A DNA stretch of 64,000 nucleotides from Actinomycetota bacterium. GTDB lineage: Bacteria; Actinomycetota; Thermoleophilia; Gaiellales; F1-60-MAGs149. The notes beneath the pieces were generated by a model. It did no database searches and was not told the origin of the DNA. It worked only from the letters and a program-made list of their open reading frames with translations. Shown piece by piece: positions 7,841-16,147 of the stretch (positions are counted from its first letter, which is position 1; the number at the start of each line of letters is the position of its first letter). A program made the translations under genes and the position numbers. Location of the stretch: assembly GCA_026392355.1 (NCBI GenBank), contig JAPLCF010000029.1:1-64000 (forward strand), read 5' to 3'.

Positions 7841-9256
7841 CTAGTGCCGCCGCCGCACGGCGAGGACCGCGACCCCGCCCGCGAGCAGAAGTGGCAGTAG
7901 CCAGGCAGGCGTTGCCGCCGCCAGCCCCTCTCCAATCCACGCGCAACGCAGGATCCATGCGGAGGGCCAACGCGAGCACCAGGCGAGTCCTGCGCCGGCC
8001 GCGGGGGCAACCGGTGTGACGACCGTGGCGAGCAACGCACTCCAGAGTGCGAGTGGTACGGCCGGGGCGGCCAGCAGGTTGGCCGGTACGGCAGCGAGGA
8101 TCGTGGCGCGACCGAAGTGCCACCACGAGATCGGTGCCGTCGCGATCGTCGCCGCCGTCGTGACGGCAACGGCGCCCACCACGAGCTCGGGCAGGCCGCT
8201 CGCAGCCGACCACGGCCGGATGCGAGGGACGATCAGGAGGATGCCCGCCACCGCTGCGAACGAGAGCTGGAGACCCGGATCGAAGATGGCGTAGGGATTC
8301 CACGCCAGCAGAAGACCGAGCCCTAACCCCAAGGCGCGCCATGCGTCGCGCGGCCGCCCGAGCAGCCAGACAAGACAGCCCACGATTCCCGCCAGCCCCG
8401 CCCGCAGGACGCTTGGCGAGCACCCCACCACCCCGACGTAGAGCACGATCACACCCAGCGCGCACCAGAGTGCCTGCCGCCGGGTGCCACCGGCGACCCA
8501 CGCCACCACGACGACCATCGCCACGAGCAGGGCGATGTTGCCGCCGCTGACTGCCAGCAGATGCGCGAGCCCCGAGGCTCGAAAGGCCTCAACCGCGGGC
8601 TGACTCATGCCAGCGCTGCCCCCAAAGGCCAAGCCGATGTCGACCTGTGCGGCGTCGTCGCGCCCCGCCGGTGCGAGCGCGTTGAGTGCAGATGCTCGGG
8701 CGCGATCAGCGATACCCCACAGGCCTCCGCGGTGTCCGACCACGCGATAGTCGCGCAGCCGGAAGATGGCGTGCACGCCTTGATGCGCGAGCCATGCGCG
8801 CTCGTCGAAGCCGTTGCGTGGGCCGCGCGGTCGCTCGAGCGACCCACTCGCGACCAGCGTGCTGCCGCGTTGTGGGCCCTGCCGCTCGGAGATGCGCAGC
8901 AACACCGGTCCACCTCCCGTGCCGAGTACGCGTCCCAGCGCGATGCGACCGTAGCCGCCGCCGTGCCACGGCTCGTTGATCACTACCTGTGCATCGACCA
9001 GGGCGTGGCCAACACGACCCGCCAAGGGATCTGCGTCGAGCACCCGCAGCCTGAGCTCACCGGCGACCCAGCCCACCAGCACGACAGCCACAACGAGGGC
9101 CACCAGCCATCGACGATGAGGGGCGCGCGCAAGCCAGCACCCGCTCCCCACCACTGCCAGTGCCGCGCTGCCACCACTAGGGACCAGCGCAAGGAGTGCC
9201 CCAGCAGCCAGGAGTGGCCCAATCAGATCGGGTGCGGCCGGCCGGGGTAGCGTCAC
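7841..9256 (-). CDS. comEC: ComEC/Rec2 competence channel, short form without the metallo-beta-lactamase domain
   Basis: ComEC is the inner-membrane channel through which single-stranded DNA enters during transformation. The GTG start at 9254-9256 overlaps the comEA stop (GTGA), giving 471 residues. The N-terminal part has two hydrophobic hairpins and the DUF4131 region. The competence domain contains FGGSAGMSQPAVEAFRASGL and AHLLAVSGGNIALL, the ComEC signature, then several helices including GCSPSVLRAGLAG and DPGLQLSFAAVAG. The protein ends at VLAVRRRH right after the last helix. Typical ComEC proteins of 700-800 residues carry a C-terminal metallo-hydrolase domain that is absent here, and no candidate for it lies next door. 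Confidence 0.88.
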   Translation of the reverse strand: MTLPRPAAPDLIGPLLAAGALLALVPSGGSAALAVVGSGCWLARAPHRRWLVALVVAVVLVGWVAGELRLRVLDADPLAGRVGHALVDAQVVINEPWHGGGYGRIALGRVLGTGGGPVLLRISERQGPQRGSTLVASGSLERPRGPRNGFDERAWLAHQGVHAIFRLRDYRVVGHRGGLWGIADRARASALNALAPAGRDDAAQVDIGLAFGGSAGMSQPAVEAFRASGLAHLLAVSGGNIALLVAMVVVVAWVAGGTRRQALWCALGVIVLYVGVVGCSPSVLRAGLAGIVGCLVWLLGRPRDAWRALGLGLGLLLAWNPYAIFDPGLQLSFAAVAGILLIVPRIRPWSAASGLPELVVGAVAVTTAATIATAPISWWHFGRATILAAVPANLLAAPAVPLALWSALLATVVTPVAPAAGAGLAWCSRWPSAWILRCAWIGEGLAAATPAWLLPLLLAGGVAVLAVRRRH

Positions 9257-9849
9257 GGTGCAACGAGATCGCGCAGCGCATCGAGCTTGGCTGGACCGAT
9301 GCCAGGCACCTGCTCGAGGTCGTCCACCGTGCGGAACCCGCCGTTCTGATCGCGCCAATCGACGATGCGCTGAGCCGTGGCCGGCCCGACGCCGGGCAGG
9401 GCGTCCAACGCCGTGACGTCGGCACTGTTGAGATGAACGAGCCCGACCGTCGCCGGCCCCGCACCGGTTGGTGCCGCCCCCGCCCCGGGCGCGTACGCCT
9501 CGGGAACCAGAATCTGCTGGCCGTCGATCAGGAGCGCTGCCAAGTTGACGGTGACGGCGTCGGCCTTCGGCGTCACCCCACCTGCTTTCGTGATCGCATC
9601 GACGATCCGCTTGCCATCGGGCAGCTGGTAGACACCTGGCCGACGCACGGCTCCCGTGACGTAGACCACGAGTTGCTCTTCAGCCGGCGGCACGACACCG
9701 CCGGCGCCGTCGGCCGTGGCGGCAGCCACGGAGACCGGCGCCGGCGGGCGCGCATCGCCACCGCGACCGCGAATGAACGTGACGGTCGCCGCGAGGAGGA
9801 GGACGGCGGCGAGCCCGAGGAGCAACGTTCGGCGATCAAGCAGTGGCAT
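9253..9849 (-). CDS. comEA: ComEA competence DNA-binding protein
   Basis: A 198-residue membrane-anchored DNA receptor. Residues 8-25 form the anchor (LLLGLAAVLLLAATVTF). An SLBB domain follows (QLVVYVTGAVRRPGVYQL ... VNLAALLIDGQQILVP). The C-terminus is the double helix-hairpin-helix (HLNSADVTALDALPGVGPAT ... FRTVDDLEQVPGIGPAKL) that binds DNA without sequence preference. It hands incoming DNA to ComEC, whose start overlaps this stop. The start is the ATG at 9847-9849. All expected parts are present. Confidence 0.93.
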   Translation of the reverse strand: MPLLDRRTLLLGLAAVLLLAATVTFIRGRGGDARPPAPVSVAAATADGAGGVVPPAEEQLVVYVTGAVRRPGVYQLPDGKRIVDAITKAGGVTPKADAVTVNLAALLIDGQQILVPEAYAPGAGAAPTGAGPATVGLVHLNSADVTALDALPGVGPATAQRIVDWRDQNGGFRTVDDLEQVPGIGPAKLDALRDLVAP

Positions 9850-9931
9850 GCCGCCAGCCTGCTGTGCCGCACCGCACCGGCGAGCGCCTCATGCGCACCG
9901 AAAACGCGCGGACCTGCGCGCGGCTGAGGTG

Positions 9932-12433
9932 CTACTTGACGACGATGTTGACGAGCTTGTCCGGAACCACGATCTCTTTGACGAGTTCGCGACCCTCCAG
10001 CTGCTCCGCAATCTTGGGCAGTGCCTTGACGGCGGCCAGCACCTCGTCCTTGGGCAGCCCGCAGCCGAGCTGCACGCGCTCGCGCAGCTTGCCGTTGATC
10101 TGCACGACGCACTCGAACGTATCGGCGATGAGCAGCGCCGGATCCGCGACCGGCCACGGCGTCTCCCACAGCCGCGACCCACCAAGCGCCTCCCACAGCT
10201 CTTCGGCGATGTGCGGCGCAAACGGCTGCACGAGACAGACGAGCGTGCCGGCGGCATGGCGCAGCGCCTGCCCGCCGATCGGGTCGCCCAGCAGGGCGTC
10301 GCGCTGCTTCTCGATGCCGTTGAGCAGCTCCATCGCCGCGGCAATCGCGGTGTTGAACTGCAGGCGGCGATCAATGTCTTCGGTGACGCGCTGGATCGAG
10401 TGATGCGTGAGGCGCAGGAGATCGAGCGCACTCCCCTCTGCCCCGCTCGGCGCGACGGGCAGGGGGTCGCCCGACGTCTCGGCGGCGATGCGGTCGACGG
10501 CCTTCCAGAGTCGGTCGAGGAAACGCGAGGGGCCGAGCACGCCGCTGTCGGACCACTCCTTGTCCTGCTCGGGCGGCCCCATGAACAGCACGTACATGCG
10601 GAGGGCATCGGCGCCGTAGCGGTTGACGATCTCGTCCGGGGCGACGACGTTGCCCTTGGACTTGGACATCTTCGCGCCGTCCTTGTAGATCATCCCCTGC
10701 GTGAAGAGGTTCGCGAACGGCTCCTCGAAACCGAGGTACCCCGCATCGAACAGCACCTTCGTGAAGAAGCGGCTGTAGAGCAAATGCAGGATCGCGTGCT
10801 CAACACCGCCGATGTACTGACCGACGGGCAGCCACCAGTCGACATCGCCCTTGGCGAAGGCCTCCATATCGTCGTGCGCGTTGACGTACCGCAGGTAGTA
10901 CCAGGAGGAATCGACGAACGTGTCCATCGTGTCGGTCTCGCGCTGGGCGGCGGCGCCGCACGACGGGCACGGCACGGCACGCCACTCCTCGGCGGCGGCC
11001 AGGGGCGAGCGGCCCTTGGGTGCGTAGTCCTCGATCTCCGGCAGGCGCACCGGCAAATCCGCGTCGGGCACGGGCACGAGGCCGCACGAGGGGCAGTCGA
11101 TGATCGGGATCGGCGCACCCCAGTAGCGCTGGCGCGAAACGAGCCAGTCACGCAGGCGATAGGCAGTCTTCTGCTCGCCCCGTCCGTCCTCGGCGAGCCA
11201 GGCGGGCACCGCATTCTTGGCGTCGGCGACCGTCATGCCATCGAACTGGCCCGAGTTGACGAGCACGGCGTCATCACCGGTCCCCGTGAAGGCCTGCGCC
11301 TGCACATCCACGTCGGCGCCATCGGTGGCGGCGACGACCTGGCGAATCGGCAGACCGAACGCCAACGCGAAGGTGTGGTCGCGCTCGTCGTGCGCGGGCA
11401 CGGCCATGATCGCGCCGGTGCCGTACTCCACGAGGACGTAGTCGGAGACCCAGATCGGGATCTCCTCGTTCGTGACGGGGTTGAGCACACGGCGGCCGGT
11501 GTCGACGCCCGTCTTGGGGCGATCGTCGCGCATGCGATCAGCGACCGACTCAGCACCGCGACGGCGCACGTAGTCCGTCACCTCGGCTTCGGCAGCGGTG
11601 CCACGCACGAGGTCGTTGATCATCGGGTGTTCGGGCGCCAACACGAAGAACGTCGCGCCGAACAGCGTGTCGGGACGCGTCGTGAAGACCGGGATCGCCT
11701 CGTCGCCGCCAACGACAGAGAACTGCACCTCGGCACCATGCGAGCGGCCGATCCAGTTGCGCTGCATCGTGAGGACGCGCTCGGGCCACTGCTCGAGCTT
11801 CTCCATGTCGTCGAGCAGACGATCGGCGTAGTCGGTGATACGGAAGAACCACTGCTCGAGATCGCGGGCCTCAACCTCGGTGCCGCAACGCTCGCAGTGA
11901 CCATCAACGACCTGCTCGTTCGCCAGCACGGTCTGGTCCTGCGGACACCACTTGACAGCAGCGCCGCGCTTGTAGGCCAGCCCGCGCTCGAACATGCGCA
12001 GGAAGATCCACTGCGTCCACTTGTAGTACTCGGGATCCGACGTCGAGAGCTCGCGGCTCCAGTCGATCGACCAGCCCATGCGAAGCATCTGCTCGCGGAT
12101 GCGCGCGATGTTGCGGGCGGTCACCTCGGCGGGCTTACCACCGGTTTTGATCGCAGCGTTCTCGGCGGGTAGGCCGAACGAGTCGTAGCCCATCGGATGC
12201 AGGACCTTATGGCCTGTGCGCCGACGAAAGTGCGAGACGACATCGCCCATCGTGTAGTTGGTGACGTGCCCCATGTGCAGATCACCGGACGGATACGGCA
12301 GCATTTCCAGCACGTAGGCGCGCGGCGAATCATCCGCCGCCGGATCAGCCGGGTTCGGCGTCTCGAACGCCTTCTCGTCGGCCCACACCTTCTGCCAGCG
12401 GGCCTCGACGGCCTGGGGGTCATAGCGCTCCAC
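9932..12433 (-). CDS. leuS: Leucyl-tRNA synthetase
   Basis: Charges tRNA-Leu in the cytosol. A GTG start at 12431-12433 gives VERYDPQAVEARWQKVW, the standard LeuS opening, and 833 residues, which is normal. A longer frame upstream adds residues without family support. Visible parts are the HIGH-type motif YPSGDLHMGH, the zinc-ribbon-like CPQDQTVLANEQVVDGHCERC, the CP1 editing domain with TTRPDTLFGATF and GTGAIMAVPAHDERD, a second cysteine cluster (CPSCG twice), the KMSKSKGN catalytic loop and the C-terminal anticodon domain ending in VPDKLVNIVVK. It is a separate transcript from comEA. Confidence 0.97.
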   Translation of the reverse strand: MERYDPQAVEARWQKVWADEKAFETPNPADPAADDSPRAYVLEMLPYPSGDLHMGHVTNYTMGDVVSHFRRRTGHKVLHPMGYDSFGLPAENAAIKTGGKPAEVTARNIARIREQMLRMGWSIDWSRELSTSDPEYYKWTQWIFLRMFERGLAYKRGAAVKWCPQDQTVLANEQVVDGHCERCGTEVEARDLEQWFFRITDYADRLLDDMEKLEQWPERVLTMQRNWIGRSHGAEVQFSVVGGDEAIPVFTTRPDTLFGATFFVLAPEHPMINDLVRGTAAEAEVTDYVRRRGAESVADRMRDDRPKTGVDTGRRVLNPVTNEEIPIWVSDYVLVEYGTGAIMAVPAHDERDHTFALAFGLPIRQVVAATDGADVDVQAQAFTGTGDDAVLVNSGQFDGMTVADAKNAVPAWLAEDGRGEQKTAYRLRDWLVSRQRYWGAPIPIIDCPSCGLVPVPDADLPVRLPEIEDYAPKGRSPLAAAEEWRAVPCPSCGAAAQRETDTMDTFVDSSWYYLRYVNAHDDMEAFAKGDVDWWLPVGQYIGGVEHAILHLLYSRFFTKVLFDAGYLGFEEPFANLFTQGMIYKDGAKMSKSKGNVVAPDEIVNRYGADALRMYVLFMGPPEQDKEWSDSGVLGPSRFLDRLWKAVDRIAAETSGDPLPVAPSGAEGSALDLLRLTHHSIQRVTEDIDRRLQFNTAIAAAMELLNGIEKQRDALLGDPIGGQALRHAAGTLVCLVQPFAPHIAEELWEALGGSRLWETPWPVADPALLIADTFECVVQINGKLRERVQLGCGLPKDEVLAAVKALPKIAEQLEGRELVKEIVVPDKLVNIVVK

Positions 12434-12573
12434 GCAGGCAGGATACGAGTTCGGTCCGCGGGGCCGACGCACCATGACAAGGCGAACGTCTGGCGATGCC
12501 CGGACCGGGAGCGGCACGATGCGTGCCGGACGTGCCGTGCACAGCCGCGCCGGACAGCCGGATGGCGTTGCTT

Positions 12574-12587
12574 ACGACAGATGTCGT
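12574..12587. promoter_or_regulatory. Candidate operator upstream of the rhodopsin gene
   Basis: A perfect inverted repeat ACGACA-GA-TGTCGT lies about 140 bases upstream of the rhodopsin start. A possible -35 (TTGCTT, 12568-12573) sits directly before it, and an AT-rich stretch AATTTACA (12591-12598) after it. An operator placed inside the spacer is the arrangement used by MerR-type activators such as LitR, but no regulator gene is adjacent. The remaining 292-base leuS/rhodopsin gap shows nothing else clear. Confidence 0.35.
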
Positions 12588-12725
12588 CTCAATTTACACG
12601 TGTTGTTTCCTGACGTTCCAAGACATGGATGACGGGATTCACCTATTTCGGAATCGCCACCACCTGCGAACATGCTGGTAACCGGATTCCTCCGGTGCAG
12701 ATTCGCGAAAAAGGAGCAGGTGGAT

Positions 12726-13436
12726 ATGGAACTCACCTCCACGCAGGAACTCATCCTCTGGCTAGGTACAGCAGGCATGGCAATTGGCGCTGTGATCATC
12801 GCCGCAATCGGCTTTAGCCTGCCGAACAACGAGCGGCATCACGTCACGGCGAGCTTCTTCGTCTGCGCGATTGCCGCATGTGCCTACCTCGCGATGGCAA
12901 CCGGCACCGGCGTCGTCGAAATTGCCGGGGAGCAGATCTTCTACGCCCGCTACATCGACTGGGTCGTGACCACGCCGCTGCTCCTGCTGGGCCTGCTCAC
13001 GGTCGGACTCGCTCCGTTGGCGGGTGGCGGCGACGCTGCGCGCGCGCGCAACGGCCTCATCGGCTGGGTTATTGGCGCCGACGTCCTGATGATCGCCACT
13101 GGCCTGATCGCCTCGCTCCGTGGCGACAACAGCGACAAGTGGATCTGGTACGCCATCAGCTGCGTGTTCTTCCTGCTCGTCCTGTGGGCGCTGTACAGCC
13201 CCGTCAAGGCCCATCTCGATGCCGCATCGAAGCCGCTGTTCACCAAGCTGCTCGGCGTCCTGACGATCCTGTGGCTCATCTACCCGGTCCTCTGGGTGCT
13301 CGGCACCGAGGGCACGGGCGCGCTCAGCCTGACCGGTGAGATCCTGGTCTTCGCCGTCATCGACGTGCTTGCGAAGGTCGGCTTCGGCATCATCCTCGTG
13401 ACGGGCGTCAAGAGCTCGCACAAGGCTGCGGCCTAG
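12726..13436 (+). CDS. Microbial (type I) rhodopsin, putative light-driven proton pump with DTG motif
   Basis: A 236-residue, seven-helix retinal protein. The ATG at 12726 follows AAGGAG (12711-12716). Helix C reads YARYIDWVVTTPLLLLG: the Schiff-base counterion Asp78, Thr82 and Gly89 fall at bacteriorhodopsin positions D85, T89 and D96. The motif is therefore DTG, with no carboxylic proton donor. Helix G reads VIDVLAKVGFG, with Asp213 and the retinal lysine Lys217. Leu86 at the colour-tuning site predicts green absorption. Glu195 (GTEGTG) and Glu205 (GEILVFAVID) match the two bacteriorhodopsin proton-release glutamates. The proteorhodopsin-type histidine in helix B is absent. Tyr142 occupies the site that is Gly in carotenoid-binding rhodopsins, so an antenna is unlikely. 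No retinal or carotenoid genes are nearby. The gene is monocistronic, ending at a strong hairpin. Confidence 0.96.
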   Translation: MELTSTQELILWLGTAGMAIGAVIIAAIGFSLPNNERHHVTASFFVCAIAACAYLAMATGTGVVEIAGEQIFYARYIDWVVTTPLLLLGLLTVGLAPLAGGGDAARARNGLIGWVIGADVLMIATGLIASLRGDNSDKWIWYAISCVFFLLVLWALYSPVKAHLDAASKPLFTKLLGVLTILWLIYPVLWVLGTEGTGALSLTGEILVFAVIDVLAKVGFGIILVTGVKSSHKAAA

Positions 13437-13454
13437 CTCTTCGCTGGTTCTGCA

Positions 13455-13486
13455 GGGGGTTGCCGACCACAGTGTCGGCAACCCCC
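13455..13486 (+). terminator. Strong hairpin terminator after the rhodopsin gene
   Basis: A perfect 13-bp stem (GGGGGTTGCCGAC pairing with GTCGGCAACCCCC) around a 6-base loop begins 18 bases after the rhodopsin stop. No T-tract follows, as is common in high-G+C genomes. It separates the rhodopsin from the ABC genes. Confidence 0.75.
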
Positions 13487-13510
13487 GCCAGCACCGCGTA
13501 CGCTGTGGGC

Positions 13511-14425
13511 GTGACGACAGCCCCCGCGATTGAGGTGCACGGCGCGCGGCGCGCCTATGGCAACGTCGTCGCCCTCAATGACGTCAGCCTGCGCATCGAT
13601 GCCCGCGCCACCGGTCTGCTCGGTCGCAACGGCGCAGGCAAGTCCACGCTGATGAAGGCGATTCTCGGACTCGTCCGCCTTGATGCCGGCGAGATCGACG
13701 TACTCGGCGAGAACACGCGCACCGCCGGCGATCGCATTCGCCGTCGCATCGGCTACGCCCCCGAGCACGAGTGTCTCCCCCCCGAGCTGACGGCCGCCGA
13801 TCTTGTGCGGCATCTCGCCGAGCTGCGTGGCCTCTCGCGCACCGATGCCATCCGCCGCGCCTCTGAGGTGCTGTTCGCCGTGGGCCTCGAAGAAGAACGC
13901 TCGCGCGTGATCGGCTCGTTCTCGCTCGGCATGCGCCAGCGCGTGAAGCTCGCACAGGCGCTCGTGCACGCGCCCGAACTGATCATCCTCGACGAACCGA
14001 CGAACGGCCTCGATCCGATCCAGCGAGGCGAGATGCTCGAAGTGATCCGCCGCGTGTCGCACGACCTCGGGGTGCGCGTGCTGATCTCGTCGCACATCCT
14101 CGATGACATCCGCCGCACCTGCGACCACGTCGTCGTTCTGCGTCAGGGCTCGGTCACGCTCGACCGCCCGCTCGCCGCGGCCGCCGGTGAGAGCGACGTC
14201 CTGCGCATTGAAACCGTCGAGCCCGTCGCACCGCTTGCCGCGGGTCTTAGCGCCGCTGGCCTGACCTGCGAGACCATCGACGACTGCACTGCGCGTGTCG
14301 CGATTCGAAGCGAGGTCGATCGTGATCTCGTCCGAGACATCGCAGCCACGACGGGTGTCGGCCTGCGCCGCCTGCATCCTGATGGCCCTTCGATCGAGCA
14401 GCAGCTGCTGGAGGCAATCGGGTGA
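13511..14425 (+). CDS. ABC-2 type exporter, ATP-binding subunit
   Basis: About 304 residues from a GTG at 13511. GTG 13505 is possible. The longer upstream frame runs into the rhodopsin terminator and is not credible. It has Walker A GRNGAGKST, the Q/E-loop region IGYAPEHECLPPELT, signature SLGMRQRVKLAQAL, Walker B LIILDEPTNGLD and the H-loop LISSHIL. The C-terminal 70 residues form the accessory domain common in ABC-2 exporters. It powers the permease encoded next, whose GTG overlaps this stop by four bases. The five genes 13511-16857 form one operon. The exported substrate is not predictable. Confidence 0.9.
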   Translation: MTTAPAIEVHGARRAYGNVVALNDVSLRIDARATGLLGRNGAGKSTLMKAILGLVRLDAGEIDVLGENTRTAGDRIRRRIGYAPEHECLPPELTAADLVRHLAELRGLSRTDAIRRASEVLFAVGLEEERSRVIGSFSLGMRQRVKLAQALVHAPELIILDEPTNGLDPIQRGEMLEVIRRVSHDLGVRVLISSHILDDIRRTCDHVVVLRQGSVTLDRPLAAAAGESDVLRIETVEPVAPLAAGLSAAGLTCETIDDCTARVAIRSEVDRDLVRDIAATTGVGLRRLHPDGPSIEQQLLEAIG

Positions 14426-15324
14426 GTCAGGCCAAGATCCATGACGTGCGGTATCGCCCCTACGAGGGCGAGATCAAGGGCAGCACGCGGCGGGCCGTCG
14501 CGTCGATGGCGCGCTGGAGCGCGCTCCGTGCGTTGGGTGCGCGTCGTCCCTGGACTGCGAAGATCGTGCCCGTTGGGCTCGCCCTCGTTGCCTTCGGGCC
14601 GGCCATCACCGTGCTCGGAATCAAGGCGCTGCTCGGTTCTGACCTGTCCGATCGACTACCCGGCGACATCATCCCGTTCGCCACGTACTACCAGTTGGTC
14701 GCCTTCGCCATCCTGGCGTACGCCGCGATCGTGATTCCGGAGACGCTCTGCCCCGACCGCCGCAGCCGCGTGCTCGATCTCTATCTCTCGACCGCCATGA
14801 GCCCGCGCGAGTACGTGCTCGGCAAGGTGCTCGCCTCTGCAGTCCCCCTCTTGGCGGTCACTACGCTGCCGCTCCTGTTCCTGTACGTCGGCAACGTGTT
14901 CTTCTCTGACACGCCGCTTGGGTATATCGAGACCCACCTGCGCGAGTTACCGACGTTGTTCATCGGCGGGATTCTGATTGCGTTCGTCTACACCCTGATG
15001 GGGCTCACGATTGCGTCGCTGACCAGTAGACGCGCGTTCGCCACCGTCGGCTTCGTGCTGTTTCTGCTCGTGACCGGGCTGATTGGTGGCCTGCTGCGCG
15101 GCCCGCTCGATCTGGGGCCGAACGCAGACCTCGTCAACATGCAGTTCCAGCCGGTCTGGCTGGCGCAGAAGATCATCGGCGAAGCTCCCGCCGACGCGAT
15201 CCAGAACGGCCCGCTCCAGCGGATGGAAACGCCCGATACGGCGCTGCTGATCATCTCCAACGCGTTGATCGTCTTGGTCTGCGTCGGCGTCCTCGCGCTG
15301 CGGTATCGCAGGAGCGACGCATGA
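14422..15324 (+). CDS. ABC-2 type exporter, membrane subunit
   Basis: A 300-residue polytopic protein with about six hydrophobic helices (for example IVPVGLALVAFGPAITVL, LVAFAILAYAAIVIP, LLAVTTLPLLFLYVG, FVLFLLVTGLIGGLL, ALLIISNALIVLVCVGVLAL). The cytoplasmic DRRSRVLDLYLSTAMSPREYVLGKVLA follows the first helix pair, the standard ABC-2 coupling loop 'LY-ST-MSP-EYVLGK'. It starts with GTG in a GTGA overlap with the first ATPase, and its stop overlaps the second ATPase start. It is probably the translocation partner of the first ATPase. Confidence 0.85.
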   Translation: MSQAKIHDVRYRPYEGEIKGSTRRAVASMARWSALRALGARRPWTAKIVPVGLALVAFGPAITVLGIKALLGSDLSDRLPGDIIPFATYYQLVAFAILAYAAIVIPETLCPDRRSRVLDLYLSTAMSPREYVLGKVLASAVPLLAVTTLPLLFLYVGNVFFSDTPLGYIETHLRELPTLFIGGILIAFVYTLMGLTIASLTSRRAFATVGFVLFLLVTGLIGGLLRGPLDLGPNADLVNMQFQPVWLAQKIIGEAPADAIQNGPLQRMETPDTALLIISNALIVLVCVGVLALRYRRSDA

Positions 15325-15953
15325 CGCCGCTGCTGGAGTTTGATCGCGTCTCGAAATGGTTTCGCGACACCGTCGCTGTGGGCGACATGTCGTTTGCGCT
15401 CACACCGGGTGTGACCGGACTCTTGGGACACAACGGTGCCGGCAAGTCGACAGCGATTCGTCTCGCGACCGGGCTGGCGCGACCCGACGAAGGCACCGTG
15501 CGCATCAACGGGCTTGATCCGCGCCGCAGCGGGGTGGCTCGCGCCGCGATTGGCCTCGTGCCCGACGGCGACGGGCTGTGGCCGGGACTGACTGCGCGGG
15601 GACTCGTCGAGGCCTGTGCGCGCCTCCGTGGTGTGTCCGATGCGCGCGGCGCAGCCGCAGCAGCGCTGGCGACGGTCGATCTTACCGACGTGGCTGAGCG
15701 CGACGTCAAGGGCTTCTCACAGGGCATGCGCCAGCGCGTCAAGATCGCCCAAGCGCTGGTCCACCGCCCGCAGGTGCTGATCCTGGACGAGCCGCTAAAT
15801 GGCCTTGACCCGCAGCAGCGCGAGACGGTCATCGCACTGCTTCATCACCTTGGGACGGAGGGTGTCGCGACGCTGTTCTCGAGCCACGTCTTGGGAGAGG
15901 TCGAGCGCGTCGCCGACAACGTGCTGGTGCTCGTCAACGGTCGCCTCGTGTGA
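15321..15953 (+). CDS. ABC exporter ATP-binding subunit, nucleotide-binding domain only (split from its C-terminus)
   Basis: A 210-residue nucleotide-binding domain: Walker A GHNGAGKST, signature SQGMRQRVKIAQAL, Walker B VLILDEPLNGLD and switch FSSHVL, ending at VLVLVNGRLV and TGA. Related ATPases continue past 'NGR-V' for 70-100 residues. Here that continuation is read in another frame (15950-16147), with a GTGA overlap at the junction. Either one base has been lost (mutation or sequence error), or the C-terminal piece is made separately by translational coupling. The NTPase core is intact and should pair with the following permease. Confidence 0.85.
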   Translation: MTPLLEFDRVSKWFRDTVAVGDMSFALTPGVTGLLGHNGAGKSTAIRLATGLARPDEGTVRINGLDPRRSGVARAAIGLVPDGDGLWPGLTARGLVEACARLRGVSDARGAAAAALATVDLTDVAERDVKGFSQGMRQRVKIAQALVHRPQVLILDEPLNGLDPQQRETVIALLHHLGTEGVATLFSSHVLGEVERVADNVLVLVNGRLV

Positions 15954-16147
15954 CGGGCGTGGAGCAGTTGGAGATCGCAGACGGTTCGCTCACGGTTGAA
16001 ACGAGCGATCCGGTTGGTCTCGCGCGCGCCCTGCCGCAACTCGCCGTCGAGTGCGGAGCAAGCATTGCCGCCATCGAATCGACCGACGAGGATCTGGAGA
16101 GCGTCTACGGCTATCTGACGCAGCGCGCACGAGGTGTGCGGCGATGA
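15950..16147 (+). CDS. Detached C-terminal segment of the preceding ABC ATPase
   Basis: A 65-residue frame beginning VTGVEQLEIADGSLTVETSD and ending ESVYGYLTQRARG. This is what normally follows the nucleotide-binding domain of ABC-2 exporter ATPases ('G-VEQLE...LE-VY-LT'). Adding one base before the TGA at 15951 would join it to the upstream frame as ...NGRLV-x-TGVEQLE. It could still be translated from its own GTG through the GTGA overlap, or by ribosomal frameshifting. Its stop overlaps the start of the next permease (ATGA). Confidence 0.6.
   Translation: MTGVEQLEIADGSLTVETSDPVGLARALPQLAVECGASIAAIESTDEDLESVYGYLTQRARGVRR

Noticed and set aside
9716-12172. An 818-codon open frame antisense to leuS
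   Set aside because: It mirrors leuS codon structure (third-position G/C in the sense gene), has a biased His/Arg/Asp/Leu composition and shows no domain. LeuS on the other strand is unmistakable.
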